From assembly GCF_005869935.1 (NCBI RefSeq), contig NZ_SZQF01000004.1, positions 186,001 through 250,000 on the forward strand: DNA of 64,000 bases, in the 5' to 3' direction. The notes under the pieces are model-generated. The model searched no databases. It saw only the letters and a list, made by a program, of their open reading frames with translations, and was not told the origin of the DNA. A program made the position numbers and the translations under genes. The stretch is from Winogradskyella algicola (GTDB taxonomy: Bacteria > Bacteroidota > Bacteroidia > Flavobacteriales > Flavobacteriaceae). Positions 52,836 through 61,464 of this stretch are shown piece after piece. Each line of letters opens with the position of its first letter. Within the stretch, counting starts at the first letter, position 1.

Positions 52836-53772
52836 ATTTAGACAAAGGACTTACAATTTCTACATCACTAAAGGCAATCGCTCCACGTATAATTCCTGAG
52901 ATCACACTATGCATGGCATCAATGATCTGCATTTTTAGCTCGCTTTTGTGATAAATAATACTAACTTCTCTTGCTGGTGAGGGTTTTGCAAAATGTCTTA
53001 GATTGGGACTTAATTTTTCTTTTAAATCTAAGGTATGCAAATAAGGTAAAAGCGTCATTCCCATACCTTCGTTAGATAATTTTATGAGCGTTTCTATACT
53101 ACCGCTTTCTAACTGAAAGTTATCATCTATTTGATCTTTAAATGTTTTACATAAATTTATAACTCCTTCTCTAAAGCAGTGGCCATCCTCTAGCAATAGC
53201 ATGTCTTCAATATCTAAATCCGATACTTCTACGGTCTTTTTATCGCTTAATCTGTGATTGTCTGGTATGTAAGCTACAAAAGGCTCGTAATATAAAACAC
53301 GCTCTTTTATATTGTCGCTTTCTAAAGGTGTTGCAGCAATAGCAGCATCTAAGTGGCCATCGTTAATACGCGTAAGGATTTCTTCAGTGGTAAGTTCTTC
53401 TATTTTTAATTTTACCTTAGGATATTTCTTAATGAAATTTTTAAGAAACATTGGTAAAAGTGTAGGCATTATGGTTGGTATAATACCAAGTCTAAATTCG
53501 CCACCAATAAAGCCTTTTTGCTGATCTACAATATCTTGAATACGCTCTGCTTCATTAACAATATTTCTGGCTTGAAACACTATTTTTCTACCAACTTCGG
53601 TTAGTTCGATAGGTTTTTTACCTCTATCAAAAATAACGACGTCTAATTCGTCTTCAAGTTTCTGAATTTGAGTGCTTAACGTGGGTTGCGTAACAAAGCA
53701 TTTTTCTGCTGCTTTGGTAAAGTTCTTGTGCTCTGCTATAGCTAGAGCGTATTTAAGTTGTGTAATGGTCAT
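52834..53772 (-). CDS. oxyR: LysR-type peroxide sensor OxyR
   Basis: The 312-residue protein has an N-terminal helix-turn-helix (LKYALAIAEHKNFTKAAEKCFVTQPTLS) and a LysR substrate domain. The domain contains the OxyR redox pair: Cys199 in GHCFREG and Cys208 in INLC, with the eight-residue spacing and the numbering of E. coli OxyR. H2O2 oxidises the pair and activates transcription. The gene is divergent from dps, a classic OxyR target. The 106 bp between them should hold its operator. Confidence 0.94.
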   Translation of the reverse strand: MTITQLKYALAIAEHKNFTKAAEKCFVTQPTLSTQIQKLEDELDVVIFDRGKKPIELTEVGRKIVFQARNIVNEAERIQDIVDQQKGFIGGEFRLGIIPTIMPTLLPMFLKNFIKKYPKVKLKIEELTTEEILTRINDGHLDAAIAATPLESDNIKERVLYYEPFVAYIPDNHRLSDKKTVEVSDLDIEDMLLLEDGHCFREGVINLCKTFKDQIDDNFQLESGSIETLIKLSNEGMGMTLLPYLHTLDLKEKLSPNLRHFAKPSPAREVSIIYHKSELKMQIIDAMHSVISGIIRGAIAFSDVEIVSPLSK

Positions 53773-53845
53773 AACTATTTGTTTAGGCTATAAAAATATA
53801 AAAACTATTTATAAAATCTATAGTAATTGTGCTTTTGTTTAGTAG

Positions 53846-53853
53846 TAAATTTG
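53846..53853 (+). promoter_or_regulatory. dps -7 box TAAATTTG
   Basis: It matches TAnnTTTG, 26 bp before the dps ATG. The nearest TTG upstream (53827-53829) gives a 16-bp spacer, shorter than ideal, which suits an activated promoter. Confidence 0.55.
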
Positions 53854-53878
53854 AATAAACATTAAAACCGTAGTAAAA

Positions 53879-54358
53879 ATGACGTTAAATAGTATAGGTT
53901 TAGATACCGAAAAAACAAAATCATTAGCTAAAGATTTAAATCATTTGTTAGCTAATTTTCAGCTGTATTACCAAAATTTAAGAGGCATACATTGGAACAT
54001 TCAAGGTAGAGCATTTTTTAATCTTCACGAAAAGTTTGAAGAGCTTTATACTGATGCAAACACTAAGGTAGATGAAATTGCGGAACGTATTTTAACCTTA
54101 GGAGAAACACCATTACATACGTTTGAAGATTACACAAAAGCAGCCAAGGTGCCAGTTGGTAAAAATGTGTCTATAGATGAGAAAGCTGTAAATCTTATCG
54201 TAGATTCTCTTACGGAATTACTAAAAATAGAACGTAGCATTCTTGATGCTGCAGGTGATGCTAATGATGAAGGAACGGTTGCTATGATGAGCGATTTCAT
54301 CACAGAACAAGAGAAAACCGTTTGGATGATGAAAGCTTGGTTGGGAGAGACTGTATAG
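53879..54358 (+). CDS. dps: Dps family DNA-binding ferritin-like protein
   Basis: The 159-residue protein has the ferroxidase pattern NLRGIHWNIQGRAFFNLHEKFEELYTDANTKVDEIAERI (His, Asp, Glu ligands at the dimer interface) and a C-terminal EKTVWMMKAWLGE. It forms a 12-subunit shell that oxidises and stores iron and uses up peroxide. It is divergent from oxyR, which probably activates it. No basic tail is present at the N-terminus, so DNA binding is uncertain. Confidence 0.95.
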   Translation: MTLNSIGLDTEKTKSLAKDLNHLLANFQLYYQNLRGIHWNIQGRAFFNLHEKFEELYTDANTKVDEIAERILTLGETPLHTFEDYTKAAKVPVGKNVSIDEKAVNLIVDSLTELLKIERSILDAAGDANDEGTVAMMSDFITEQEKTVWMMKAWLGETV

Positions 54359-54383
54359 AGAACAATATGTTTATTAAAAATAG

Positions 54384-54540
54384 AGGCTGTCTGAAGAGTG
54401 TGAGAATCTGTCATTCTGAATTGTCCCACTGAGCGCAGTCGAAGTATATTTCAGAATCTCAATGAACTGATTTTCGAATTGTTTTAGAATCTGAAACAAG
54501 TTCAGATTTACAAAACATTAACTTTTCAGACAGCCTTTTT
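54384..54540 (+). terminator. Large nested inverted element after dps, with terminator end
   Basis: AGGCTGTCTGAA (54384-54395) pairs perfectly with TTCAGACAGCCT (54525-54536), followed by TTTTT. The 129-bp interior holds a family B repeat (54409-54461) and a second hairpin, AATCTGAA..TTCAGATT, near 54487-54508. It could end dps transcription with a branched fold. Confidence 0.65.
54409..54461 (+). repeat. Interspersed intergenic repeat, family B, copy 2
   Basis: It runs TGTCATTCTGAATTGTCCCA, CTGAGCGCAGTCGAAGTAT, TTTCAGAATCTCA, the same word order as at 1930-1984 with scattered changes. The ends TGAGA..TTCTGAA and TTCAGAATCTCA are self-complementary. Confidence 0.7.
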
Positions 54541-54575
54541 GTTTGATTGTTTTTGATTGATGATAAAATAGTATT

Positions 54576-54992
54576 CTAAAATCTAATATTTAATTCTAAA
54601 TCTTCATCAGCAACAGTAAATTTAGCATCCTCGTATTGAGGAGGTCCCATTGCCATAACATTGTTAGACATTCCGAAAGATTCTTTTGGCATTCCGTTTT
54701 CGTGAAAGTCCATACGTTTGCTATTATTTTCATCATGAAAAGCAAGTATAGCATAATCACCTGGTAAAACATTTTCAAATTTTAAGGTGACTTTACCATC
54801 CTCTATAGTAGATTCACCATTTTTGATGCCTTTACCTTTCATAAAAGTTTCTGATGTGTGTAGAGCCATTAGTACTTTACCTTCGTTACTGGTAACGTTG
54901 TCAATAGTTACTGTAATTGTAATACCTTCATCTTGCGCAAAACTGAATAAAGTGCTGAAGACTAATGCGAGTGTTAAAATTAAATTTTTCAT
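54576..54992 (-). CDS. Secreted DUF2141 domain protein, paralogue 2
   Basis: The 138-residue protein has a signal peptide (ending FSFAQ) and a DUF2141 domain: GKVLMALHTSETFMKG, VLPGDYAILAFHDENNSKRMD and MAMGPPQYEDAKF. It aligns along its length with the protein at 6214-6636, including the FHDEN and GPP..DAKF motifs. It is a single gene behind a LytTR-type promoter, whereas its paralogue heads the LytS/LytTR operon. This supports a shared regulon. Function unknown. Confidence 0.88.
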   Translation of the reverse strand: MKNLILTLALVFSTLFSFAQDEGITITVTIDNVTSNEGKVLMALHTSETFMKGKGIKNGESTIEDGKVTLKFENVLPGDYAILAFHDENNSKRMDFHENGMPKESFGMSNNVMAMGPPQYEDAKFTVADEDLELNIRF

Positions 54993-55031
54993 TTTAAAAT
55001 AGATTTATGGTTAATGTTTTAATTGATGACT

Positions 55032-55102
55032 CAAATATCTAACATTACCTAAAGATAGAATAATTGTTATTACCGAACTGTAATTTTATGATGATGAATT
55101 GT
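55032..55102 (-). promoter_or_regulatory. LytTR-type tandem operator and promoter, copy 3
   Basis: On the minus strand ACAATTCAT (55102-55094), 12 bp, ACAGTTCGG (55081-55073, continuing TAATAAC), then exactly 33 bp and GATATTTG (55039-55032). The DUF2141 start is 39 bp further. Fifteen bases around the proximal half (ACAGTTCGGTAATAA) are identical to the 48073 promoter. The rest of the region 54993-55175 is AT-rich and empty. Confidence 0.83.
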
Positions 55103-55175
55103 TTTTATTGATTGTTTATGCGTTTAATTGTTGAGATGCTTGTTGGTTTACTCAATTTTTTAGTTTCACTAATCA

Positions 55176-56510
55176 CTACAAAAGTCCTCTTGCTTTAATT
55201 TCTAGATACTTATTAATCGTATCAATAGTTAAATGCTCAGGTTCGGTTAAAATAGACTGAATACCATATTTCTGAAGTTCATTAACAATCAATCGCTTTT
55301 CGAAAGCAAATTTTTCTGCAATAACTTTATCGTAGGCTTGCTGTACGGTTTCGGCTGGCTCTGATATTAATGAATTTAACTCTGTGTTTTTAAAGAATAT
55401 CACTACCAAAAGATGATTTTTTGCAATACCTTTTAAATAGGGTAGTTGTCTGTGTAAACTGTCTAAAGTTTCAAAATTAGTGTAGAGCAGCATTAAGCTT
55501 CGATGTGTGATGTTTCGCTTTACATCTGCGTATAATCTGCTGTAATCACTTTCAAAAAAATCAGTGCTAACGTTGTAAAGTGTCTCTAAAATAAGATTCA
55601 TTTGAGACGTTCTTCGCTCTGCAACTACTATGTTTTCAACCTTTTTAGAAAAAGCTAAAATACCTGCCTTATCATGTTTTTTTAAAGCAACATTAGATAT
55701 TACCAAAGCGGCATTTATGGCATAATCTAAAAGTGATAGACCTTCAAAAGGCATTTTCATCACTCTACCTTTATCGATAATAGAGTAGATTGGTTGGGAT
55801 TTTTCATCCTGAAATTGATTAACCATTAATTGGTTTCGCTTTGCGGTAGCTTTCCAGTTAATCGTTCTTAAATCATCGCCAAGCACATAGTCTTTAATTT
55901 GCTCAAATTCCATGGTATGCCCAATCTTTCTAATTTTCTTTATACCATATTGGTGCAGATTGTTGCTTATAGCCAGCAAATCATACTTGCGCAATTGTAT
56001 AAAGCTAGGATAAGTTGGTGCCATTGCAGCTTCGTTGTACCAAAAACGTCTGGCTATGAGGCCAAAAACCGAAGTAACATAGATATTGAGTTTACCAAAA
56101 TGATATTCGCCTCGTTCAGTTGGTCTTAGTTTATATTCTAGTTCTGACGAACTAGAGGCGTTCAATTTTCTGCTAATGCTAAAGTCTCTAGCCTGAAACT
56201 GTTCGGGTATTTCATCTATTATATTGATAAAAACACTAAACGTGTAGAAATTCTGAATGATTAATCTCACAGGATTTTCATCTCCATTCGAAAATTTTTC
56301 AGGTACTATACGTTCGCCTTTTACACCATTTTTTGCAGTAAATAGTATTATGATATCCAATACTGTAAGCGTTACAAGAAGTAACAAAACAATCTTAACA
56401 ATATTAAATAGTCTAGGAAAAATAAAACTAAATACAAATAGAATAATAACGCCAATACAGGCATAAAAAAATCTGTTTTGTAAGTAAAATGGTTTGAGTC
56501 GTTTTAGCAC
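55176..56510 (-). CDS. DUF58 domain protein
   Basis: The 444-residue protein has two N-terminal membrane helices (about residues 14-50), then a DUF58 region with EFEQIKDYVLGDDLRTINWKATAKRNQLMVNQF, which is its signature. A von Willebrand A-like fold (YSIIDKGRVM) follows. DUF58 proteins are partners of MoxR ATPases, acting as chaperone-like or metal-insertion assistants. It is the last gene of the SpoIIM-MoxR operon. Confidence 0.92.
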   Translation of the reverse strand: MLKRLKPFYLQNRFFYACIGVIILFVFSFIFPRLFNIVKIVLLLLVTLTVLDIIILFTAKNGVKGERIVPEKFSNGDENPVRLIIQNFYTFSVFINIIDEIPEQFQARDFSISRKLNASSSSELEYKLRPTERGEYHFGKLNIYVTSVFGLIARRFWYNEAAMAPTYPSFIQLRKYDLLAISNNLHQYGIKKIRKIGHTMEFEQIKDYVLGDDLRTINWKATAKRNQLMVNQFQDEKSQPIYSIIDKGRVMKMPFEGLSLLDYAINAALVISNVALKKHDKAGILAFSKKVENIVVAERRTSQMNLILETLYNVSTDFFESDYSRLYADVKRNITHRSLMLLYTNFETLDSLHRQLPYLKGIAKNHLLVVIFFKNTELNSLISEPAETVQQAYDKVIAEKFAFEKRLIVNELQKYGIQSILTEPEHLTIDTINKYLEIKARGLL

Positions 56511-56529
56511 CTGGTTTTTATTTTGTTGT

Positions 56530-57597
56530 TTATCTTGGAATTTCTACAGCCTCAATAATCTGCTTAATAATCTGCTTTGTGGTAATGCCTTCCATCTCGC
56601 GCTCTGGTGTAACAATAACACGGTGTTGCAAAACAGGAATTGCAGCACGCTTTATGTCTTCTGGTGTTACAAAATCTCTACCATTCATTGCAGCAAAAGC
56701 TTTACTGGCTCTTAAGATGGCGATAGAAGCTCTTGGCGAGGCACCTAAGTATAAGAATTGGTTACTACGTGTGCTAACAATAATATCTGCAATGTACTTT
56801 AGTAAGTGCGATTCAATACGAATTTGTTCTACAAGGTTTTGAAATTTATTAATCTGTGCTTTAGACAAATGCGCTGTGATCTGATCTGTTTTTACGCCAC
56901 CTTTTAGGTTTTGTTCTCTGGTTAAAATTTCAATTTCCTCATCTAGGTTTGGATAATCGATATCTATTTTAAACAAAAAACGGTCTAACTGTGCTTCTGG
57001 CAAACGGTACGTACCTTCTTGTTCCACAGGGTTTTGGGTAGCAAGAACAATAAACGGTAAATCCATTTTAAACTTATTGCCATCTATGGTTATTTGACGT
57101 TCTTCCATTACCTCAAACAAAGCTGCTTGTGTTTTTGCTGGTGCTCTATTAATCTCATCAATAAGAATCATGTTAGAGAAAATAGGACCTTCTTTAAACT
57201 CAAATTCCGAAGATTTCATGTTAAACACAGAAGTACCCAAAATATCACTTGGCATTAAATCTGGTGTAAATTGAATTCGACTAAAATCTATATCTAAGGA
57301 CTTTGCCAATAGTTTAGCAGAAATGGTTTTAGCAACACCTGGAACACCTTCTATAAGCGAATGACCATTTGCTAAAATTGAAGCAATGAGCATATCAATC
57401 ATTTCCTTCTGACCAACAATAACTTTCTCTATTTCGGTCTTAATTAAGGCAATGCCATCTTTAAGTTCGGAAAGGTCGATTCTGTTGCTAAAGCTAATGT
57501 CTTCAGTAATGTTTTCTGTTGAATTTGTTTGCGCTTCAGAAGTATTCTCTCCCGTATTTTCGCTTAGTTCGTTATTTGAATGTTCTTCCATGGTCAT
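56530..57597 (-). CDS. MoxR family AAA+ ATPase
   Basis: The 355-residue protein has an N-terminal Thr/Asn/Glu-rich extension of about 40 residues, then Walker A GVPGVAKT, Walker B ILIDEINRA, sensor ATQNP and a lid domain. Typical MoxR proteins have about 320 residues, so the acidic extension is extra. A second ATG two codons in (MEEHSN) may be the start. It starts directly after the DUF4350 stop and is followed 19 bp later by DUF58. It is likely to remodel a protein partner using ATP. Confidence 0.94.
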   Translation of the reverse strand: MTMEEHSNNELSENTGENTSEAQTNSTENITEDISFSNRIDLSELKDGIALIKTEIEKVIVGQKEMIDMLIASILANGHSLIEGVPGVAKTISAKLLAKSLDIDFSRIQFTPDLMPSDILGTSVFNMKSSEFEFKEGPIFSNMILIDEINRAPAKTQAALFEVMEERQITIDGNKFKMDLPFIVLATQNPVEQEGTYRLPEAQLDRFLFKIDIDYPNLDEEIEILTREQNLKGGVKTDQITAHLSKAQINKFQNLVEQIRIESHLLKYIADIIVSTRSNQFLYLGASPRASIAILRASKAFAAMNGRDFVTPEDIKRAAIPVLQHRVIVTPEREMEGITTKQIIKQIIEAVEIPR

Positions 57598-58791
57598 TTA
57601 TTTATAAAAATCTTCTATTGCTTTGTTTAGTTGTAATAAATCGTCTTCTGTACAGTTAGATTTAGACTTTAAATAAGCAATTTTGTCTACTAGTTGTTTG
57701 ATGTCTTTTTGATCTTTTCCAGATTTTAATGACAGATTTTTTACAAACTTATCATCTAATATTTGGGTGTCTAAATAATAGACACGTCTTATATATTCTA
57801 GAAAATAGGTAATCTTCTTTTCTATAAGATTGTTATGGTCTTTGGTTTCGTAATACAGGTTACCAATGGTTTTGGTAAAGTCTACGGTTGTATTTTTTAG
57901 AGGTTTTATCACATTAACAATGCGTTGCTTTCGTTTTGCATTAAATATTATAAAAATAAGTATTGTTATTAATACAATATACCAAGCCCAGCGCAATGCT
58001 GGTTGACTGAGGATAAAGCGCAATGGTGAGCTGCTTTCTGTAGCGTTTAATTTGTTTCGTGAGTCAAAAAATATGGTATCATCACCTAGATAAGACATTG
58101 CAGCAGCTGCATATTTTTTGTTGTCTTTTTTTAGAAGTTGGTAGTTAGTAAAAACTGCTGGTTGCAAGTGAATATAAAAATAACCCTTTCCCCAAGATGT
58201 TTTGATGAAATTAGTGTAAGACGAATCACCAAATTTTTGATAGCCTAAAACAGTTGTGTAAGCGGTATCTATTTTAGAAAAATAGATGTTACTTAATCCT
58301 TTTTCTATGGCAATACTATCGTTTGCAAATGAAGGGTTGGTGTAGGTTAAATTAGCTTTACCAGAAAAGGTATATTTATTATCGGTTTTAAATCCTAGGG
58401 TGTCTTTTAATCGATCTGGAAAATAATTAGCAGAAATGAAGATGTCATTTCCAAAAGACGCAAAATCCAGCAACTCTTGTGCTGAAGTGTTATCAAGCTC
58501 AGGACGTTCATCTATGAGCATATACGTTCCTGAGGCATAATATGTAGAGTCTTCCCAATCGTAATAATCATTAAAATATTCGTAAGGAGTTCGTTTAATG
58601 TCTTTTATTTCGCTCTTCGGAAATAATCCTTCTAATTCCTCATAAAAAATATAAGTTCCGAAAGGAATTTTATGCTTTTCGTTATAAGTTTTTTGCCAGT
58701 TAACAGGTTGTGGAGTTGAGAATTCTATGACAACAATGCCTATAAAAAGTAATACTAAAATGGCGATATATATTTTTAGAGTTCTGTTCAT
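57598..58791 (-). CDS. DUF4350 domain protein
   Basis: The 397-residue protein has an N-terminal helix, then a periplasmic alpha/beta domain (EKHKIPFGTYIFYEELEGLFP, GTYMLIDERPELD, SGNDIFISANYFP-like), then a helix at about 268-286 and a cytosolic tail ending in a charged coiled segment. This is the DUF4350 layout usual in MoxR/DUF58/DUF4129 operons. Its ATG overlaps the DUF4129 stop by one base. Function unknown. Confidence 0.88.
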   Translation of the reverse strand: MNRTLKIYIAILVLLFIGIVVIEFSTPQPVNWQKTYNEKHKIPFGTYIFYEELEGLFPKSEIKDIKRTPYEYFNDYYDWEDSTYYASGTYMLIDERPELDNTSAQELLDFASFGNDIFISANYFPDRLKDTLGFKTDNKYTFSGKANLTYTNPSFANDSIAIEKGLSNIYFSKIDTAYTTVLGYQKFGDSSYTNFIKTSWGKGYFYIHLQPAVFTNYQLLKKDNKKYAAAAMSYLGDDTIFFDSRNKLNATESSSPLRFILSQPALRWAWYIVLITILIFIIFNAKRKQRIVNVIKPLKNTTVDFTKTIGNLYYETKDHNNLIEKKITYFLEYIRRVYYLDTQILDDKFVKNLSLKSGKDQKDIKQLVDKIAYLKSKSNCTEDDLLQLNKAIEDFYK

Positions 58792-59543
58792 TAGTTTATG
58801 GCATCTAAAAATTGATTAAACGCTGTTTTTGCTTTTTTAAACTGAACCTGATCGATATCAAACTCACCATACCAAATGTAATTGTACAAATACGATGTAT
58901 ACGAAAACTCTTTTTTTAGTTGTTCTGAAGCAATTTCGTAATGATAATCGCTATTGGTCTTTTCTACATCATATTCTATAATGCCAGACTGAGAAAGGTT
59001 TTTCAAAAGATACAAATAGTAGTATCTTATAGCTAAACGATAATTGTTTTCGCTTTCGGCTGAAGCTATAAGTGCCTTAAAATCGGCTTCGTAGATATTA
59101 CTTTCAACATCTGTAATAGGTATAATACTTTTATCTGAAGATTTACCAAAAACCCATTTCCCTTCTTTGTTTATAATGGCTTTTACAATGAAGAATACCA
59201 CCAAAACAAAAATAACGACGTAGAATATTTTTAAAACAATGTCTGTAACATCTGCTGCTTTTGCATCGGTATTAATATCGAATAGATTCTTGAAAAAATC
59301 AGATAACCATTGCTTAAAACGTGTCCACCAGCCATCATTATTAGACGCGCGTTCGTAGATAAAATCGTTTCCAGAATATTTGTCTTTTAAATCTTCGTAG
59401 CTACGCTTTTCAATAGGTTCTTTATCTTCATATACACTATCTTGTACTATAGTATTCAGTATTTTGGTAGGTGGCAAAACGTATGCGCTCGATGTAATCC
59501 CGAAGCATAAAAAAATAATATATAGATACTTTAGCTTACTCAC
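58791..59543 (-). CDS. DUF4129 domain membrane protein
   Basis: The 250-residue protein has an N-terminal signal or helix, a periplasmic part rich in Asp and Tyr (DSVYEDKEPIEKRSYEDLK), a helix at about 105-125, then the DUF4129 region with LAIRYYYLYLLKNLSQSGIIEY and FDIDQVQFKKAKTAF. It resembles the C-terminal DUF4129 of transglutaminase-like proteins. It overlaps the previous gene by 8 bp. Confidence 0.88.
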   Translation of the reverse strand: MSKLKYLYIIFLCFGITSSAYVLPPTKILNTIVQDSVYEDKEPIEKRSYEDLKDKYSGNDFIYERASNNDGWWTRFKQWLSDFFKNLFDINTDAKAADVTDIVLKIFYVVIFVLVVFFIVKAIINKEGKWVFGKSSDKSIIPITDVESNIYEADFKALIASAESENNYRLAIRYYYLYLLKNLSQSGIIEYDVEKTNSDYHYEIASEQLKKEFSYTSYLYNYIWYGEFDIDQVQFKKAKTAFNQFLDAIN

Positions 59544-60477
59544 CAGATCCTATAAGGTCTATATCACTTTTAGTATTAATGTTTTCTATATCTTCTTTAA
59601 GGCTATAGAATACAATACCTTGATTAACTTGCACAATGAGATTTAAAACCAAACCCACTAAATACGATAGGACGAAAATAATTATCATCATAACAGAAGC
59701 AGATTTACTTATCTCTTGAGAAGTTGCAGCTGTACCAGAATTAATGTCGGTCATCATATCTACAATAAATACAAAATACGGTATCATTACTACAATGTTT
59801 TGTACAATGTATACCATTAGAAAAAATAAACCAACAGAGCCAATTGCAGCCCAAAATTTAGAGCTCATGACCGTCCAGGAATACCCAAAACTTTCCCAAA
59901 CGCTCTTTTCGTTTTCTATGTATTCCATTAGTGTACCTTGGTAATACAAACTTATAGCACCAATTACTATAGGAAGTAGAATAATACCAATTATAGTAAT
60001 TGCCAAAATAAAACTAATGACACCTGCTAAAATCAATAAAGGTATAGCTATTACAATAGCACAGATGAGATAGATAAATATATTACCAATGTTAGCTTTA
60101 TACTCATTAATGATATCTGAGGCCGTAAAATTTTTACCGTCATTTTTGGCATAAAGTTTTAAATAAATAGGGACAAATGCATACGAAATTATTGCAGAAA
60201 CTAAACCAATGGTTACAAAGAGTAAAACGAAGACTACAACTATACTTGCATTTTGGTTCAGATAATCTTCTATTGCATTAGGATTATTATTAGTAAGCCC
60301 ACCAAAAACAACTTCTGTATAGAAGTTGCTGAAGAAATATCCCAATACCATAAGAATGAGGATAAATATGCCGTTGATGATGAAAAAATTCTTGTAGAGA
60401 TGCCCTCCATTTTGTCTTAAAAATGAAAAAGTATCTTGAAAAAATTCTCCAAAACTTCTCGATTTATAAAGTTGCAT
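59536..60477 (-). CDS. Multi-pass membrane protein of the SpoIIM-MoxR operon
   Basis: The 313-residue protein has six hydrophobic segments (about 30-50, 78-102, 133-160, 160-182, 208-230 and 262-285). It begins MQLYKSRSFGEFFQDTFSFL, which recalls DUF975/GlpD-membrane-type proteins but I do not assign it. It overlaps spoIIM by 14 bp and the DUF4129 gene by 8 bp, so it is a fixed part of the operon. Function unknown. Confidence 0.8.
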   Translation of the reverse strand: MQLYKSRSFGEFFQDTFSFLRQNGGHLYKNFFIINGIFILILMVLGYFFSNFYTEVVFGGLTNNNPNAIEDYLNQNASIVVVFVLLFVTIGLVSAIISYAFVPIYLKLYAKNDGKNFTASDIINEYKANIGNIFIYLICAIVIAIPLLILAGVISFILAITIIGIILLPIVIGAISLYYQGTLMEYIENEKSVWESFGYSWTVMSSKFWAAIGSVGLFFLMVYIVQNIVVMIPYFVFIVDMMTDINSGTAATSQEISKSASVMMIIIFVLSYLVGLVLNLIVQVNQGIVFYSLKEDIENINTKSDIDLIGSGE

Positions 60478-61441
60478 GTGCCTTTTTTAATTTGTTGTTA
60501 ACGATAAAAGGATAAATTAAATAGTAAAATGATATAAGACTTAATGTGCTCAATATGATACCAATACTCAACCAATTTGGAATTGTGTTAGAATAACGCG
60601 TTACGTAACCTTCTAAAAACCCAGCAGCAATTGTAAAAGGGAATGTGCTTATTAAAATCTTCACTCCGTTTTTAACTCCCATTTTAAAAGAGATTATTCT
60701 TGAGTATGTTTTAGGAAACAATATACTAGCACCAAGAATTAGACCCGCAGCACCTTCTATAACAATAGCGAAAATTTCCATAGAACCGTGAATCCAAATA
60801 CCTCTAACACTTTCCCATAGCACACCTTCCTTATGAAAGAAATACTGAAACGACCCTACCATAATAAAGTTTTGAAGCATCACATATACTGTGCCCAAGC
60901 CAGCAAAAACACCATATAAAAATGCCTGTATGCCTACATAGAGGTTGTTTAGCGTAATACCTATAAAACTGCCCCAATTGCTTCCGCTTTTGTAGATAGC
61001 CACAGGATCACCAGCTTCAATATTTTCTAGGGTTTGGTTAACATAAGCATCACCTAAGATTAAACGTACAAAGGCATCGTCATAAGCCGCAGAAAGTACA
61101 CCAATAGCTATAAAGCTAAAAGCAATTATAAAGGCGTATAAAATATAACGTCTGTACCCATAGACAATCAGTGGTACTTCTGTTTTCCAGAAATGCACAA
61201 ATCTGTTGGTCTCTTCGCGCTTTGTTTTATATATTTTTTGAAATGCTCGTGCTGTAAGATTATTTAAATATAGAATTGTCTTACTTTTGGGATAATAGGT
61301 TTGAGCATAAGACAAATCGTTTACAAGCTGAATGTAGAGCGACGCAAGTTCATCAGGATTTTTTAGTTGCTTTCCAAAAATAGCCTTTTCGAAATTGAGC
61401 CATTTTTGTTTATTTTGCTTGATAAATGCGACTTCTCTCAT
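60464..61441 (-). CDS. SpoIIM family (stage II sporulation protein M-like) membrane protein
   Basis: Read from MREVAFIKQNKQKW (ATG 61439-61441) the protein has 325 residues. A start six codons earlier leaves only 5 bp to the divergent RDD gene and is less like homologues. A cytosolic N-terminal helix bundle is followed by five or six helices with NLYVGIQAFLYGVFAGLGTV and GSMEIFAIVIEGAAGLILG, the SpoIIM signature (DUF95). There is no sporulation in this lineage. It is first gene of the operon with MoxR and DUF58. Confidence 0.9.
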   Translation of the reverse strand: MREVAFIKQNKQKWLNFEKAIFGKQLKNPDELASLYIQLVNDLSYAQTYYPKSKTILYLNNLTARAFQKIYKTKREETNRFVHFWKTEVPLIVYGYRRYILYAFIIAFSFIAIGVLSAAYDDAFVRLILGDAYVNQTLENIEAGDPVAIYKSGSNWGSFIGITLNNLYVGIQAFLYGVFAGLGTVYVMLQNFIMVGSFQYFFHKEGVLWESVRGIWIHGSMEIFAIVIEGAAGLILGASILFPKTYSRIISFKMGVKNGVKILISTFPFTIAAGFLEGYVTRYSNTIPNWLSIGIILSTLSLISFYYLIYPFIVNNKLKKAHATL

Positions 61442-61464
61442 AGAGAACCAAATTAACATAATTA

